Program-made: the position numbers and the translations under genes
Assembly: GCA_003134695.1 (NCBI GenBank)
Contig: PLCB01000006.1
Coordinates: forward strand, 161,039-225,038
Length of the DNA: 64,000 nt
Direction: 5' to 3'
Origin: Candidatus Zemynaea palustris
Lineage (GTDB): Bacteria > Vulcanimicrobiota > Vulcanimicrobiia > Vulcanimicrobiales > Vulcanimicrobiaceae
Shown: positions 17,404 to 25,504 of the stretch, in pieces
How the letters are laid out: each line of letters begins with the position of its first letter
How positions within the stretch are numbered: position 1 is the first letter of the stretch
Notes under the pieces: generated by a model
Told to the model about the DNA's origin: nothing
The model's input: the letters and a program-made list of their open reading frames with translations, nothing else
Databases searched by the model: none

Positions 17404-17616
17404 CCCCGCGCCTGGTTTCTACGCGACGTGACGCCGAAGCTCGACGCCTTCTCGCTCGGCGAGATCGCGAAGGCTACGGGCCTATCGCTCGCGGCCTGCT
17501 CGCGCTTCCGGGCCGGAATGCGCGTGCCGCATCCGCGCCATTGGGAGAGGTTCCTCGCGCTCGTCGAAGGGAGCGAGAAGTCGGCCGGAACGCCCGAAAA
17601 GCCTCTGATTCCTTAG
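17404..17616 (+). pseudogene. Solo-Cas1 HTH-domain remnant (copy C)
   Basis: Frame reads PRAWFLRDVTPKLDAF, EIAKATGLSLAACSRFRAGM, VPHPRHWERFLALVEGSEKS and a tail to TAG. It starts within the module with no upstream start or zinc ribbon. Confidence 0.7.
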
Positions 17617-17693
17617 TTGCGCCGCGACCGGGAACGTTCGCCAGCCATCGAACGTTCTTGCACCAGCGGTCCTCGCAGTTCTAAGGAGTCGTT

Positions 17694-18239
17694 ATGAACG
17701 TTTACCGAGTTCTTCGCCGCCTGCTCGTCGTCGCGGCGAGCATCTGTGCCTTCGTCTGGGTCAACCATAGCGTCGCCCAAGCGGCGATCACCATGAGTTG
17801 CAGCGCGCCAGCTGTCGGCGACGTCACCGCGCATGGAGCGACGATCAACCACGTACAGCTCCGGGATTTCACGGTGGAAAACCCGACGACGATCGGGTCG
17901 AGCAGCGGCGGCGCGGGCGCAGGCAAGGCCGTGTTGCAGCCGTTCACGATCACCAAGACCGTGGATACGGCCAGCCCTAGCTTCTTCAAGAACGCCGCCA
18001 ACTTGCACACGAACCTTGGAACCTGCACGATCGACTTCGATCCAGGCAGCCGGCCTAGGGATCAAGAGTACCTGACCTTTACGCTCAGCAACGTGGTGAT
18101 CTCAGGCTATAAGAGCGGTAGCACGACCGAGACGTTCACCTTGAACTCCACGAAGATCATCCAATCGAACCTATTCAAAGCCACGCCGACGCCGACGCCG
18201 ACGCCCGCGCCTACAGCCCCGGTTCTGAAACGGAAATAG
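17694..18239 (+). CDS. Hcp-family protein with Sec signal peptide
   Basis: AAGGAG before the ATG at 17694. 181 residues: signal peptide ending AQAA, then an Hcp-like beta-barrel: HVQLRDFTVENP, GAGKAVLQPFTITKTVDTAS, then EYLTFTLSNVVISGYKSGS and TETFTLNSTKI. These are the landmark segments of Hcp1 tube proteins. A Thr/Pro tail follows (ATPTPTPTPAPTAP). Hcp normally travels through the type VI tube without a signal peptide; export through Sec would be unusual. Compare the exported PAAR and spike-tip genes at 8783-9498. Confidence 0.75.
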   Translation: MNVYRVLRRLLVVAASICAFVWVNHSVAQAAITMSCSAPAVGDVTAHGATINHVQLRDFTVENPTTIGSSSGGAGAGKAVLQPFTITKTVDTASPSFFKNAANLHTNLGTCTIDFDPGSRPRDQEYLTFTLSNVVISGYKSGSTTETFTLNSTKIIQSNLFKATPTPTPTPAPTAPVLKRK

Positions 18240-18259
18240 ACGCCGAAATTAGAGAACGT

Positions 18260-18370
18260 CTAAGTCAGCGAGTCGCGATAGCGATCCCGCAACTCGCTTT
18301 TGAGAAACTTTCCGACGCCCGTTCGCGGGATCGCTTCGACGAAGACGATGCAGTCGGGTTCAAGACTTAA
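18260..18370 (-). pseudogene. Acyl-CoA synthetase C-terminal remnant
   Basis: Translating the minus strand gives SLEPDCIVFVEAIPRTGVGK, then FLKSELRDRYRDSLT and a TAG at 18260. This is the last 35 residues of the AMP-binding C-terminal domain, including the PRTxVGK catalytic Lys motif. The rest is missing; the break lies where Cas1 remnant D begins. Confidence 0.75.
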
Positions 18371-18372
18371 AT

Positions 18373-18672
18373 GTGGCTGCCGAGCGTAGAACCTGCGAAG
18401 CTAGCGCACAGGCAAACGCGCAACGCGGCGAGGCCAACGCCTCGCACCATCGCCGCAACCGCCAATGGGCGAAGGAACATCCCGAACCGCGCGATCGCGC
18501 CTGGTTCCTGCGCGAGGTCACGCCGAAGCTCGACGCCTTCTCCCTCGGCGAGATCGCGAAAGCGACTGGCCTGTCCCTCGCAGCCTGCTCCCGCTTCCGC
18601 GCCGGAACGCGCGTGCCACATCCGCGTCATTGCCTCGCGTTCATCAGACTTGTCGAAGAGAAAGGCGTCTAA
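18373..18672 (+). pseudogene. Solo-Cas1 HTH-domain remnant (copy D)
   Basis: 99 residues; from about residue 10 it matches copy B2: NAQRGEANASHHRRNRQWAK, RAWFLREVTPKLDAF, IAKATGLSLAACSRFRAGTR, VPHPRHC. The usual Trp after PRH is Cys. Zinc ribbon and Cas1 domain are absent. Confidence 0.65.
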
Positions 18673-18884
18673 GGCCGACGCCCGACATCGCGTGGTGCGC
18701 GGCGAGCCTTCGCTTCCCCCAAGCTTATTGGGCGCCAGCGCGCCGGAATACAAGCGTGCGAACCAGAATTCCGTTGCCATGACTATCCCGGATCGGATGC
18801 GCCGACTAGAACAATTATGGGTGAGATAATCAAGTCGCCGAACACGCCGGCAGCGCAAGCCTAAAGACTAGGCCACTCCGACCG

Positions 18885-19080
18885 GTGTGCGTTTTGTCGC
18901 GCAAATGCCCGTCCCGCAAGACTTTACGGCGCGTCGCGGATTCCAGGCTCCAATCGCGACGCCCGATGCGCTTTGCAAAACGGTTCTGCAAACTAGGCCT
19001 CGTCGCGCAAAGGTCCGTGGCGTCAGGCTTTCCGGCGCACGGCCCGATGCATGGACGAGGCGGCTTGCATCTGGCTGACG
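18885..19080. repeat. Stem-loop repeat block (REP-like), copies 1-2
   Basis: Two imperfect direct units of about 110 bases. The shared core on the minus strand is AAAGCCTGACGCCACGG followed by a near-complement of its start, then a second core around GCTTTGCAAAACGG. The same elements occur at 20500-20660 and 25505-25690. Nothing else is recognisable in 18673-19246. Confidence 0.55.
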
Positions 19081-19246
19081 AGCACATGTGTTCTACGTTC
19101 CAATGAGCGTTTTCCGCGCCGGGCTCGTTAAGAAGCCCAAGGCCTCTAAGCTAAGCCGACATCCGCCACTTTTCGCCATCAGCCGCTGAAGAAGTGACCA
19201 ACAGGTGACCAGCAACTAGAGCTCTCTCCAACGAAGCCGCGCGCTA

Positions 19247-20248
19247 TTAGCTCGATACCTTTAGCGTCCATGTGCCGACCGTGGACGGCGTCATGCCATA
19301 GATGCGGATGAAGTAGGAGCCCGGCGGGAGCCCGGTCGTCCCTGTTCCGAGGCCGGCATACGATGACACGCCTGTTGCACCACCACCGGCACAGTTTCCA
19401 TCACCGCAAGCTACTGGGTGTCCAGCCGCCGACATGTAAACGTCAAGAAGGATTCCGCCACTCGACGAGATGTACACGCTAACGTACGGCGTCGCATAAT
19501 ATGAGGTCTTACAAGTCGCGTGTGAGGCCGGTACAACAAATTCCAGCCAGTCTGAGCTTCCGGCTGGGAACGTATTGCCGGTGATCGTTATGGACGCTCC
19601 GCAAGTCGCTGTAAAACCGGACATTGTAGGGGCGCCTGCGGTCTTACCGCAGTGGTCCGCAGTCAGTGGATTGGTCGTGCCACCGCAGGACATGACTTGC
19701 GGTGCGCTGGGTGGGCTGGTACCATACGACGTCGGTGCACAAATCACCGTAAACGTACCAAGGTTTTCGGTAACCGTCGGACCGTAAGGGCCGCCTTGAG
19801 GGTGAGATGTATAGTAGGAAACAACGAGGCTGAACGAAGGGCCCAGCCCTGGCTCCAACGGACAGAGTGGCGGCACGGTCAGCGTGTTGTATGCTCCGGC
19901 GCTGCGCCCAACCGTTGCGGGATCGTTCACTTTAAGATGGGCGGTGTTTTGCATGAATTGAACAGCCCACACCTCGATCCCGGTGTTTCCGGGCGTCGGC
20001 GTCAGCGTCAGTTGTGTCCCCGGCGCGCCGCTGCACGACGAAAGAAGAATGGCCATCGACTTGGCCCCCGGGCACGCTACCGGCTTTGGTGTTTTTCTGA
20101 GGAGTATTCCGGGAGCGACCTTCAGCTCGGTGTTGATCTTTGGCCCTGGAGTGGGCATCGGCGTCGCCATCGGATTCGGCGGTTCCGCGGCGGCGACAAC
20201 CGGAGCGGCGAGGAGTATGATGGTCAGCAGGGCTGCGTTGCGTATCAT
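19247..20248 (-). CDS. Exported SSC-domain protein with prepeptidase-like C-terminal domain
   Basis: 333 residues from the ATG at 20248. The first 110 residues are the close paralogue of the gene at 14790. Here the SSC domain is complete, running from CPGAKSMAILLSSCSGAPGT to LGTFTVICAPT. After a linker comes a second domain with CGASITITGNTFPAG and the end LPPGSYFIRIYGMTPSTVGT, then WTLKVSS, which resembles bacterial pre-peptidase C-terminal (PPC) beta domains. Several Cys pairs. Surface or periplasmic role, partner unknown. Confidence 0.7.
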   Translation of the reverse strand: MIRNAALLTIILLAAPVVAAAEPPNPMATPMPTPGPKINTELKVAPGILLRKTPKPVACPGAKSMAILLSSCSGAPGTQLTLTPTPGNTGIEVWAVQFMQNTAHLKVNDPATVGRSAGAYNTLTVPPLCPLEPGLGPSFSLVVSYYTSHPQGGPYGPTVTENLGTFTVICAPTSYGTSPPSAPQVMSCGGTTNPLTADHCGKTAGAPTMSGFTATCGASITITGNTFPAGSSDWLEFVVPASHATCKTSYYATPYVSVYISSSGGILLDVYMSAAGHPVACGDGNCAGGGATGVSSYAGLGTGTTGLPPGSYFIRIYGMTPSTVGTWTLKVSS

Positions 20249-20345
20249 CGATGTTAATCTCCATTCCCCAGTTGGTCGATCCTTTAGGCGACGGCTCACG
20301 GTGCGGGTGGCGATCGGCGCCGGGCGATCATGCGATTTCTCCACG

Positions 20346-20399
20346 CATATTGCTCTTCTTTGCAAGCATCTCCGGCCAGGACCTAAATTCATCCGAGGT
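20346..20399. repeat. Perfect 54-bp inverted repeat, right copy
   Basis: Exact reverse complement of 14151-14204. It lies about 100 bases upstream of the paralogue at 20248, whereas the left copy is about 585 bases upstream of the paralogue at 14790. Confidence 0.95.
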
Positions 20400-20439
20400 C
20401 ACCCTTAGAAGCGAGGACCTGCAGCGAAAGTGCAGCGCC

Positions 20440-20472
20440 GTGCCCGATCGAGCCGGATGCATCGCGCATCGG
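20440..20472. repeat. Dispersed 33-bp repeat R3, copy 3
   Basis: GTGCCCGATCGAGCCGGATG then CATCGCGCATCGG. Confidence 0.75.
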
Positions 20473-20499
20473 CCTTACATCGGGCTATGCCGTGAAAAG

Positions 20500-20735
20500 C
20501 CTTATGACACGGACGTTTGCGCGACAGGCGCGAGTTTGCAGAATGGTTTTGCAAAGCGCTCTGAGGCGGCGCTGTAGGCCTCGAAACCCGCCTTGCTCTG
20601 GGAACCCTTGTGGGACAGGCGTTTGCGCGACACGCCTCGCGATTAGGCTGCGCGCGAGACTCCGCTGCCCAGGTGTACGGTTTGGGGCGCGTAGCGTATA
20701 GCCCCTTAGGCCGCGGCTCGGGATAGGAGTTGAGC
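20500..20735. repeat. REP-like block and secA-end repeat
   Basis: 20500-20660 holds degenerate units of the stem-loop repeat (TTTGCAAAGCGC, TTTGCGCGACA twice). From 20703 comes CCCCTTAGGCCGCGGCTC, which is the complement of the last codons and stop of secA plus its 3-prime flank, as at 25439 and 34137. No gene is visible between 20400 and 20890. Confidence 0.5.
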
Positions 20736-20890
20736 GGACCAAAACGGACCCCCCTCCCTTGGTGCATTGCAGCAAGGATCGCGGCCGCTAAGTTCTTAGC
20801 GCTCCGGGGCAGCTAAGCTCTAAACTCTTATATGACAAATACCTCCCATCGTTGGCCTTAATACTATACCGCCTCATTAGCGCTGCGCGG

Positions 20891-21280
20891 TCAGCGCTCC
20901 CGGGCACCGTTCTGAACCGAGAGCTCCCAGCGATACCCCTCCGGATCGTGAAACCACAGGCCCATATGCGGCGAGTCCGGCCCTGTGGGACCGATCTCGT
21001 CGCCCGGATCTTCCAGTTCTACGCCGTTTTTCTTCAACGTCTCGAGCGCTTCGCGCAGCGCGCGCATACTGTCGAGGTGAAACGACAAGTGGTCGATCGT
21101 GTCCGGATGTGGTGTGCCTTTGAAGAACGCGATGATCATCGCGTCGTTCGTCAGCGCGATGGCCTCATCGGACCGGAACATTTCCTGCAGCTCGAAGTTC
21201 TTGGTCCAAAACTCCGCGCTCTTCTCCGGGTCATTGACAGCAACGCTGAAATGCCAAACCGTGCCAAGTTGTATTTTCAT
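20891..21280 (-). CDS. VOC (glyoxalase/dioxygenase-fold) family protein
   Basis: 129 residues, complete. The start LGTVWHFSVAVNDPEKSAEF and the later TIDHLSFHLDS and DPEGYRWEL give the two beta-alpha-beta-beta-beta halves of a vicinal-oxygen-chelate protein, with His in the first half and Glu in WEL as likely metal ligands. Substrate unknown. Flanked by repeats and gene fragments on both sides. Confidence 0.85.
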   Translation of the reverse strand: MKIQLGTVWHFSVAVNDPEKSAEFWTKNFELQEMFRSDEAIALTNDAMIIAFFKGTPHPDTIDHLSFHLDSMRALREALETLKKNGVELEDPGDEIGPTGPDSPHMGLWFHDPEGYRWELSVQNGARER

Positions 21281-21336
21281 GTCCTTACCTCTTCGTAACG
21301 CGTCAAGTGCGCTTGTACCTAAATGCTAAGCGCCCA

Positions 21337-21376
21337 GCGAATCGTGCCGGCGGCGTGGCGCTGCGATCGGAGCGGT
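21337..21376. repeat. 40-bp dispersed repeat R2, copy 1
   Basis: GCGAATCGTGCCGGCGGCGT then GGCGCTGCG and an A/T-variable end; the copy at 22408-22447 differs at two positions. Confidence 0.85.
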
Positions 21377-21483
21377 TTAGCGCGGGGAGTTACGCTCCGG
21401 CAGGAGTCGCACTTCGAAAGCTCGCTCACCTTTTTCTTGAATCTGTCCACAGCATCTGCACCGGCCGCAGCGGGTAGGTTGAT

Positions 21484-21732
21484 TCACGCCCTCAGATTTC
21501 GTGTAAAGAACGGCGCAAGCTTGGTGACGACCAAATCCACCCGATAATCGTACAGGGCCATGTGCGTGGCGCCTTCGACGATGAATAGCTCCTTCGGTCC
21601 GTGCGCCTTCGCATACAGCTCCTGACTATGCCATAGCGATTCGGCCTCACTCCCGGCCACGACCAGGACTGGCTGCGTCAGGAACGTCGAAACCTGGTCG
21701 AAGTCACGGGCGATCGGAGCCGGCCATCCCTT
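21484..21732 (-). pseudogene. Alpha/beta-hydrolase C-terminal remnant
   Basis: The minus frame gives DFDQVSTFLTQPVLVVAGSE, AESLWHSQELYAKAHGPKEL, then FIVEGATHMALYDYR and a tail to TGA at 21484. PVLVVAGSE followed by EGATHMALYD is the acid and catalytic-His end of an alpha/beta hydrolase of the dienelactone/xylan-esterase kind. An in-frame stop closes the frame upstream; the nucleophile half is missing. Confidence 0.7.
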
Positions 21733-21740
21733 TCATCGCG

Positions 21741-22037
21741 TCACTTGATCTCTACGAGTATGACGTTTACGGCACTACCGGGGGCGCTCTCTGGAAGATG
21801 CTCGTGCGCGGGAGCCCAGATCACTTGGCCAGCCTTCATGTCGAACTCTTCGCTCTTCCCGTCCGGATAGGAGAACGTTCCCCGGGCGTCGCCCAGGGAG
21901 ATGACGACGGTTTCGGGGTGGCCATGCATGACAGACTTCTCACCGGGCGCGTAATTAACGCGGAGAACCCGGACCTTGTCGTTTTCAAACTCCACTTTAT
22001 AGTGCTTCGAATCTACTTTCGCGGGGTCTTGAGGCAT
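21741..22037 (-). CDS. Small cupin protein
   Basis: 98 residues. A single-domain cupin: VLRVNYAPGEKSVMHGHPET gives motif 1 with the His-x-His pair, and AGQVIWAPAHEHLPES gives motif 2. Probably metal binding; may act on a small substrate or bind a ligand. No clear operon partner. Confidence 0.8.
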   Translation of the reverse strand: MPQDPAKVDSKHYKVEFENDKVRVLRVNYAPGEKSVMHGHPETVVISLGDARGTFSYPDGKSEEFDMKAGQVIWAPAHEHLPESAPGSAVNVILVEIK

Positions 22038-22703
22038 GCGTGACTCCTAACTGCAAGCTCAGCTGAGGAAGGCTTTCCGCCTACGCTGGTATTCTTTGGG
22101 ACAGCGGGGGTTCGGCCTTCACGGCCGAGAAGCGCAATCTCCCGAACCGAAGCAGGCACGTTCACAAGATCCTCTCTTGGTGCATTTCTGGCGGGCACGA
22201 CCGCGGCCGTCGTCGCGGCGCCCACCTTGGTTGCCGCTGCCGGCACGATTCGCTTGGCGTTAAGGCTTAGCAGCTTAGATCGCTAAGAGGCCGCGCAGCC
22301 CCGATCTCGGCGCCCAGAGAGGGGGGGCCGTGGCGCAAGGCTTTCCGGCTCTAAGCGGCTCTGCTCACCGCCTCAACGATTCGAGGCGCTAAGCTGCAAA
22401 GTGAAAGGCGAATCGTGCCGGCGGCGTGGCGCTGCGAGCGGAGCGGCTTCCAGAGTTGCTCAGCTCGTTGCCGGGCCAATGTTCCAATTCGGGTCGCTGA
22501 GCTCTGCGAGAAGATTCCGTGCTTCTTTCAGAAGCCGCGGCAAAGAATGCGTGAAGGGCCGTGTCGGACGGATTGTGGGTTCATACGGTTCCTAGTGTCG
22601 GGGACAAATGACTAGGCGCCAATGAGTGTTTTCTGCGTTAGGCCTCGTCCGTTCAATAATGATCGAAGGAAGCCACCCTAGAGTCAGCCGGCGCGCCGGT
22701 GGA
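22038..22703. other. Gene-poor stretch with repeats
   Basis: Holds repeat R2 copy 2 at 22408-22447. On the minus strand, 22460 to about 22590 reads LPRLLKEARNLLAELSDPNW followed by NIGPATS and a stop, which could be the tail of a broken gene, but I cannot name it. No intact gene seen. Confidence 0.4.
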
Positions 22704-23792
22704 TCACTCTCGCAGTCGCGTGACCGCGAACGTCGTGGCATCTACTGAGAATTTCGCCACCGGAGCGGATCCGGTTTGCGGTATCAGCCAAATCCAGTAC
22801 GCCGTATCGTTCGGCCGGTTGAAGAGTACTTCGCAGTTGCAATTCGTCGCGGCCTTACCGCTCGTGCGCAGCGCGGCGGCGATCGCTCGAAGGCCGTGCG
22901 TATCGATCGCGACCGTCTTCGGCCAAACGTACTTCGCTTTCATGTAGTCCGGTCCGTTGTTTGTTTGGGGGATGTCGTTGAGAAAAACCTCGCGCGCATC
23001 GAGCATCGGCTTGTTCTGGGCGAGCAGACCCACCAGCGACTTCAAATGGCCTCGGTCGAGCAGGATGCTGCGACTCGACGGCGGCGCGAGACGCTCGGCC
23101 CGATCGGTTACCGCGCTCGTGGCTTGGCCGAGAATTTCAATGCGCCACAGCATATCTTCCGACGCCGCCAAACTTTCGGAAGGTGACGTGGCGGACATTT
23201 GCGCCTTGATCGATGCGGCGTCGTTCGCAAAGGTGTCTTTCAAGACGAGCACCGTTTCGCCGCCGATCTTCCATTGCTCGACTTCTCTTAGCGACGGCCG
23301 AGTCGCGGCCGGCAGCGTCGTCGTGTCCGGATCTACGGAAGACGGGTCGAGCAGGAAGAACCCGCCCTTGTATGCACCCGTGACGGACTGGAATTGCACG
23401 AACATTGTATTGGGGTGAGCGGACGGCGAATACATGATTTGCCGTATGCGCGTGCCCGGCGGTAAGCCGACGGGCATGACGACCGGAAACGTCGCGCTCA
23501 ATGTTATTCTTTGGACATCGGAAGCCATCGGGTACTTCAGCACGACCATCGAACGAACGGTCGCGGCCGCTTTCCCTCCGGAGAGCCATATGTGTACGCC
23601 GCCGTAGATTCTCGCCGCCGCCACCGCAGCGCCCAGCGAGGCGAGCACGATCAACGCGCTCAATGCGAACCGTTGCGTCCGATTCCGCTGCGTCGCCGCG
23701 CGCGACGCGCTGCGGACCGCGTCTATCGAAAGGTTGGGAACGGGGATCCGTTCTCTCGCGGCCTTGCCCGTTACGGAAAAATCATACGGCAT
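22704..23792 (-). CDS. Anti-sigma-factor-like single-pass membrane protein
   Basis: 362 residues, start overlapping the sigma gene by 11 bases. A short basic cytosolic N-terminus (1-45) is followed by one membrane helix (FALSALIVLASLGAAVAAA) and a 290-residue outer domain with VVMPVGLPPGTRIRQIMYSP and GETVLVLKDTF, similar to the sensor parts of DUF4367-type regulators. No zinc motif of the classical ZAS type is visible. It should hold the ECF sigma factor at the membrane and release it on an envelope signal. Confidence 0.65.
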   Translation of the reverse strand: MPYDFSVTGKAARERIPVPNLSIDAVRSASRAATQRNRTQRFALSALIVLASLGAAVAAARIYGGVHIWLSGGKAAATVRSMVVLKYPMASDVQRITLSATFPVVMPVGLPPGTRIRQIMYSPSAHPNTMFVQFQSVTGAYKGGFFLLDPSSVDPDTTTLPAATRPSLREVEQWKIGGETVLVLKDTFANDAASIKAQMSATSPSESLAASEDMLWRIEILGQATSAVTDRAERLAPPSSRSILLDRGHLKSLVGLLAQNKPMLDAREVFLNDIPQTNNGPDYMKAKYVWPKTVAIDTHGLRAIAAALRTSGKAATNCNCEVLFNRPNDTAYWIWLIPQTGSAPVAKFSVDATTFAVTRLRE

Positions 23793-24336
23793 GTTGCGGT
23801 GTCTCTCCAGTCATAGGATCGAACCGGTCTTCGTAGTCGCCGAGAATGTGGCGCAATTTGGCACGCGAGCGCGCCAGCCGTGTTCTGACGGTCGCGTGTC
23901 GCACGCCCAAGGTTGCGGCGATTTCTTCGGTCTTGAGGTCGTCGAAATAAAAGAGTACCGTGACTTCGCGGAATTCGGGCGAGAGTTCGGCCAGCGCGCG
24001 CCACACGTCGATGGCCGTCGAATCGTCGGCGGCCGACGGCGCAAGGCCGGCCACTCGGTCGCTCACGCGCTGCCGACGCCGGACCCGCGCGGTTTGGCGC
24101 ATGATGATGCGATAGAGCCAGGCATCGAACGCTTCGGGCGAGCGCAGGCTACCGATCTTCCGGTGTACGATGACGCACGCTTCTTGAGCGGCGTCCTGCG
24201 CAAGGTCGCGATCCCCCAGGATCGTCGCCGCCAGACGGAAGCAGCCCGGCCAAATGGCGGCGATCAGCTCTTCGACGGCCCACTCATTGCGGTTCAGCGC
24301 CGAGGAGACGAGTTCCGGCGGTGCCCAGCGCGTCAC
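23782..24336 (-). CDS. ECF-type RNA polymerase sigma factor
   Basis: GTG start at 24336 after GAGAGGAAG; an earlier TTG at 24384 is in frame but has no ribosome site. 184 residues. Region 2: CFRLAATILGDRDLAQDAAQ and AFDAWLYRIIMRQ; region 4: LSPEFREVTVLFYFDDLKTE and AATLGVRHATVRTRLARSR. The next gene is the membrane anti-sigma partner. The target promoter could be the repeated TGTAAG-CTTATAAG leader, which is a guess. Confidence 0.88.
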   Translation of the reverse strand: MTRWAPPELVSSALNRNEWAVEELIAAIWPGCFRLAATILGDRDLAQDAAQEACVIVHRKIGSLRSPEAFDAWLYRIIMRQTARVRRRQRVSDRVAGLAPSAADDSTAIDVWRALAELSPEFREVTVLFYFDDLKTEEIAATLGVRHATVRTRLARSRAKLRHILGDYEDRFDPMTGETPQHAV

Positions 24337-24545
24337 GGTCTTCCTCTCATATCGTCTACCCGTAAGAGGCGCGCGACCGTCCAAAATGTTCCCGGCACCC
24401 CGGCCGGGACTTAATCTGCAGGACCTCGCGCACGGGTATCTCTATCTTGGTCCCGCGGCCTTGATCCCTAAAGTAAACCTTCCCGAGGATACCGACGCAA
24501 CTTACGCACGCGAACTCGCTCGACGCCGAGCGCTCGTCCGCGGCA

Positions 24546-24579
24546 GCCTCGTTTCTGGCCGGCTAACATGCGCCTTGCA
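24546..24579. repeat. 34-bp dispersed repeat R4, copy 1
   Basis: GCCTCGTTTCTGGCCGGCTA then ACATGCGCCTTGCA; a copy with small changes lies at 34058-34093. No gene lies in 24337-24638. Confidence 0.7.
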
Positions 24580-24638
24580 CCCCTCGCTTGGCGCATCGCA
24601 GCGAAGCTCCAGACTCTAAGCGCCGGCGATCGCGGCTG

Positions 24639-25259
24639 CTAAGTTGAGAGCCACGACGTCAGACATCTCTTTGGCTCTGGCAAGGACGGCGCATGACCAT
24701 AGACAAACTCTGCGGGACCCCACTCGCCGCGCAGGTATGCTGTTGCCGACTGCACACCCCGCTTGGCATCCGTAGACTCATTTGCGCCGACCGCCAAAAC
24801 CTTCGAATAGATTGTTAGGCCTTGCTGAAGCAGCCGCGCAACAAGCCGCGAATTATCACCTGCATAATGGGCATCCTCTGCCGCAAGCAAATATTGATTC
24901 GCGGCATGGAGTAGCCAATCCGCGCGCGCCCCCGCCAACTTCTTCCGGCTCAGACACGTTTGCACTTGCTGACCGGCCTTTTCCCGCAGACGTGAAGCCT
25001 TCAGTAACTTGTCCTTGCCCGGAACGCTTTTACCGCCGCTCGACTCCAGGTCGTACGCTAGAAACTCGGTGTAGCTGAATACGTCCTCGCATTTGCAAAC
25101 TGCACTCGGTGCAGCATTAGCACCTTGATTGGATGAGAACCACGAGGTCGCAATGGGCGTCGGAGTCTGGGTGGGCGTCGGAGCCTGGGGACTTGGTGCT
25201 ACAGAAACCGCCGGTCCAATCGCAGCCAAAAGCATTAGCAAGAGCAACTGCGCGATCAT
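24639..25259 (-). CDS. Exported hypothetical protein
   Basis: 206 residues with signal peptide (MIAQLLLLMLLAAIGPAVSV) and a Pro/Thr linker (PQAPTPTQTPTPIAT). The rest is helical with two Cys pairs (CKCEDVF, QTCLSRKKL) and TPR-like helix pairs (WLLHAANQYLLAAEDAHYAG). Function unknown. Confidence 0.6.
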   Translation of the reverse strand: MIAQLLLLMLLAAIGPAVSVAPSPQAPTPTQTPTPIATSWFSSNQGANAAPSAVCKCEDVFSYTEFLAYDLESSGGKSVPGKDKLLKASRLREKAGQQVQTCLSRKKLAGARADWLLHAANQYLLAAEDAHYAGDNSRLVARLLQQGLTIYSKVLAVGANESTDAKRGVQSATAYLRGEWGPAEFVYGHAPSLPEPKRCLTSWLST

Positions 25260-25338
25260 TTTTACGAGCGATTCCCTGTCGTGCGTCGCCGTCCCGTTAG
25301 CAAATCGCCGGACAACGCGTCAAGCAGCTTAGCGCGTA

Positions 25339-25462
25339 GCGCCACGCAGCCCGGCGCAGGGGCCTCGTTTTCTGTGCGCTGATTCTGCTCACTCAGCGCC
25401 CGGATGGGGGGCCTCGTTTTGGGTGGGCTTAACTCCTATCCCCTTAGGCCGCGGCTCGGGAG
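25339..25462. repeat. Repeat block: GCGCCACGCAGCCC unit and secA-end unit
   Basis: 25339-25371 matches 34036-34066. 25405-25460 matches 34105-34155 over about 55 bases (GGCCTCGTTTTGGG, GGCTTAACTCCTATCCCCTT, AGGCCGCGGCTC). The second copy runs into the end of secA. Confidence 0.8.
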
Positions 25463-25504
25463 TAGAGGAAAGGCCCTGAAACCGGACTCGGAGCCGCGAG
25501 CAAG

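Noticed and set aside
21323-21547. Plus-strand open frame of 74 codons
   Set aside because: Covers repeat R2 and the antisense of the hydrolase remnant; no start signal or domain.
22013-22246. Minus open frame overlapping the cupin start
   Set aside because: Low-complexity Ala/Val sequence, no family, and overlaps a clear gene.
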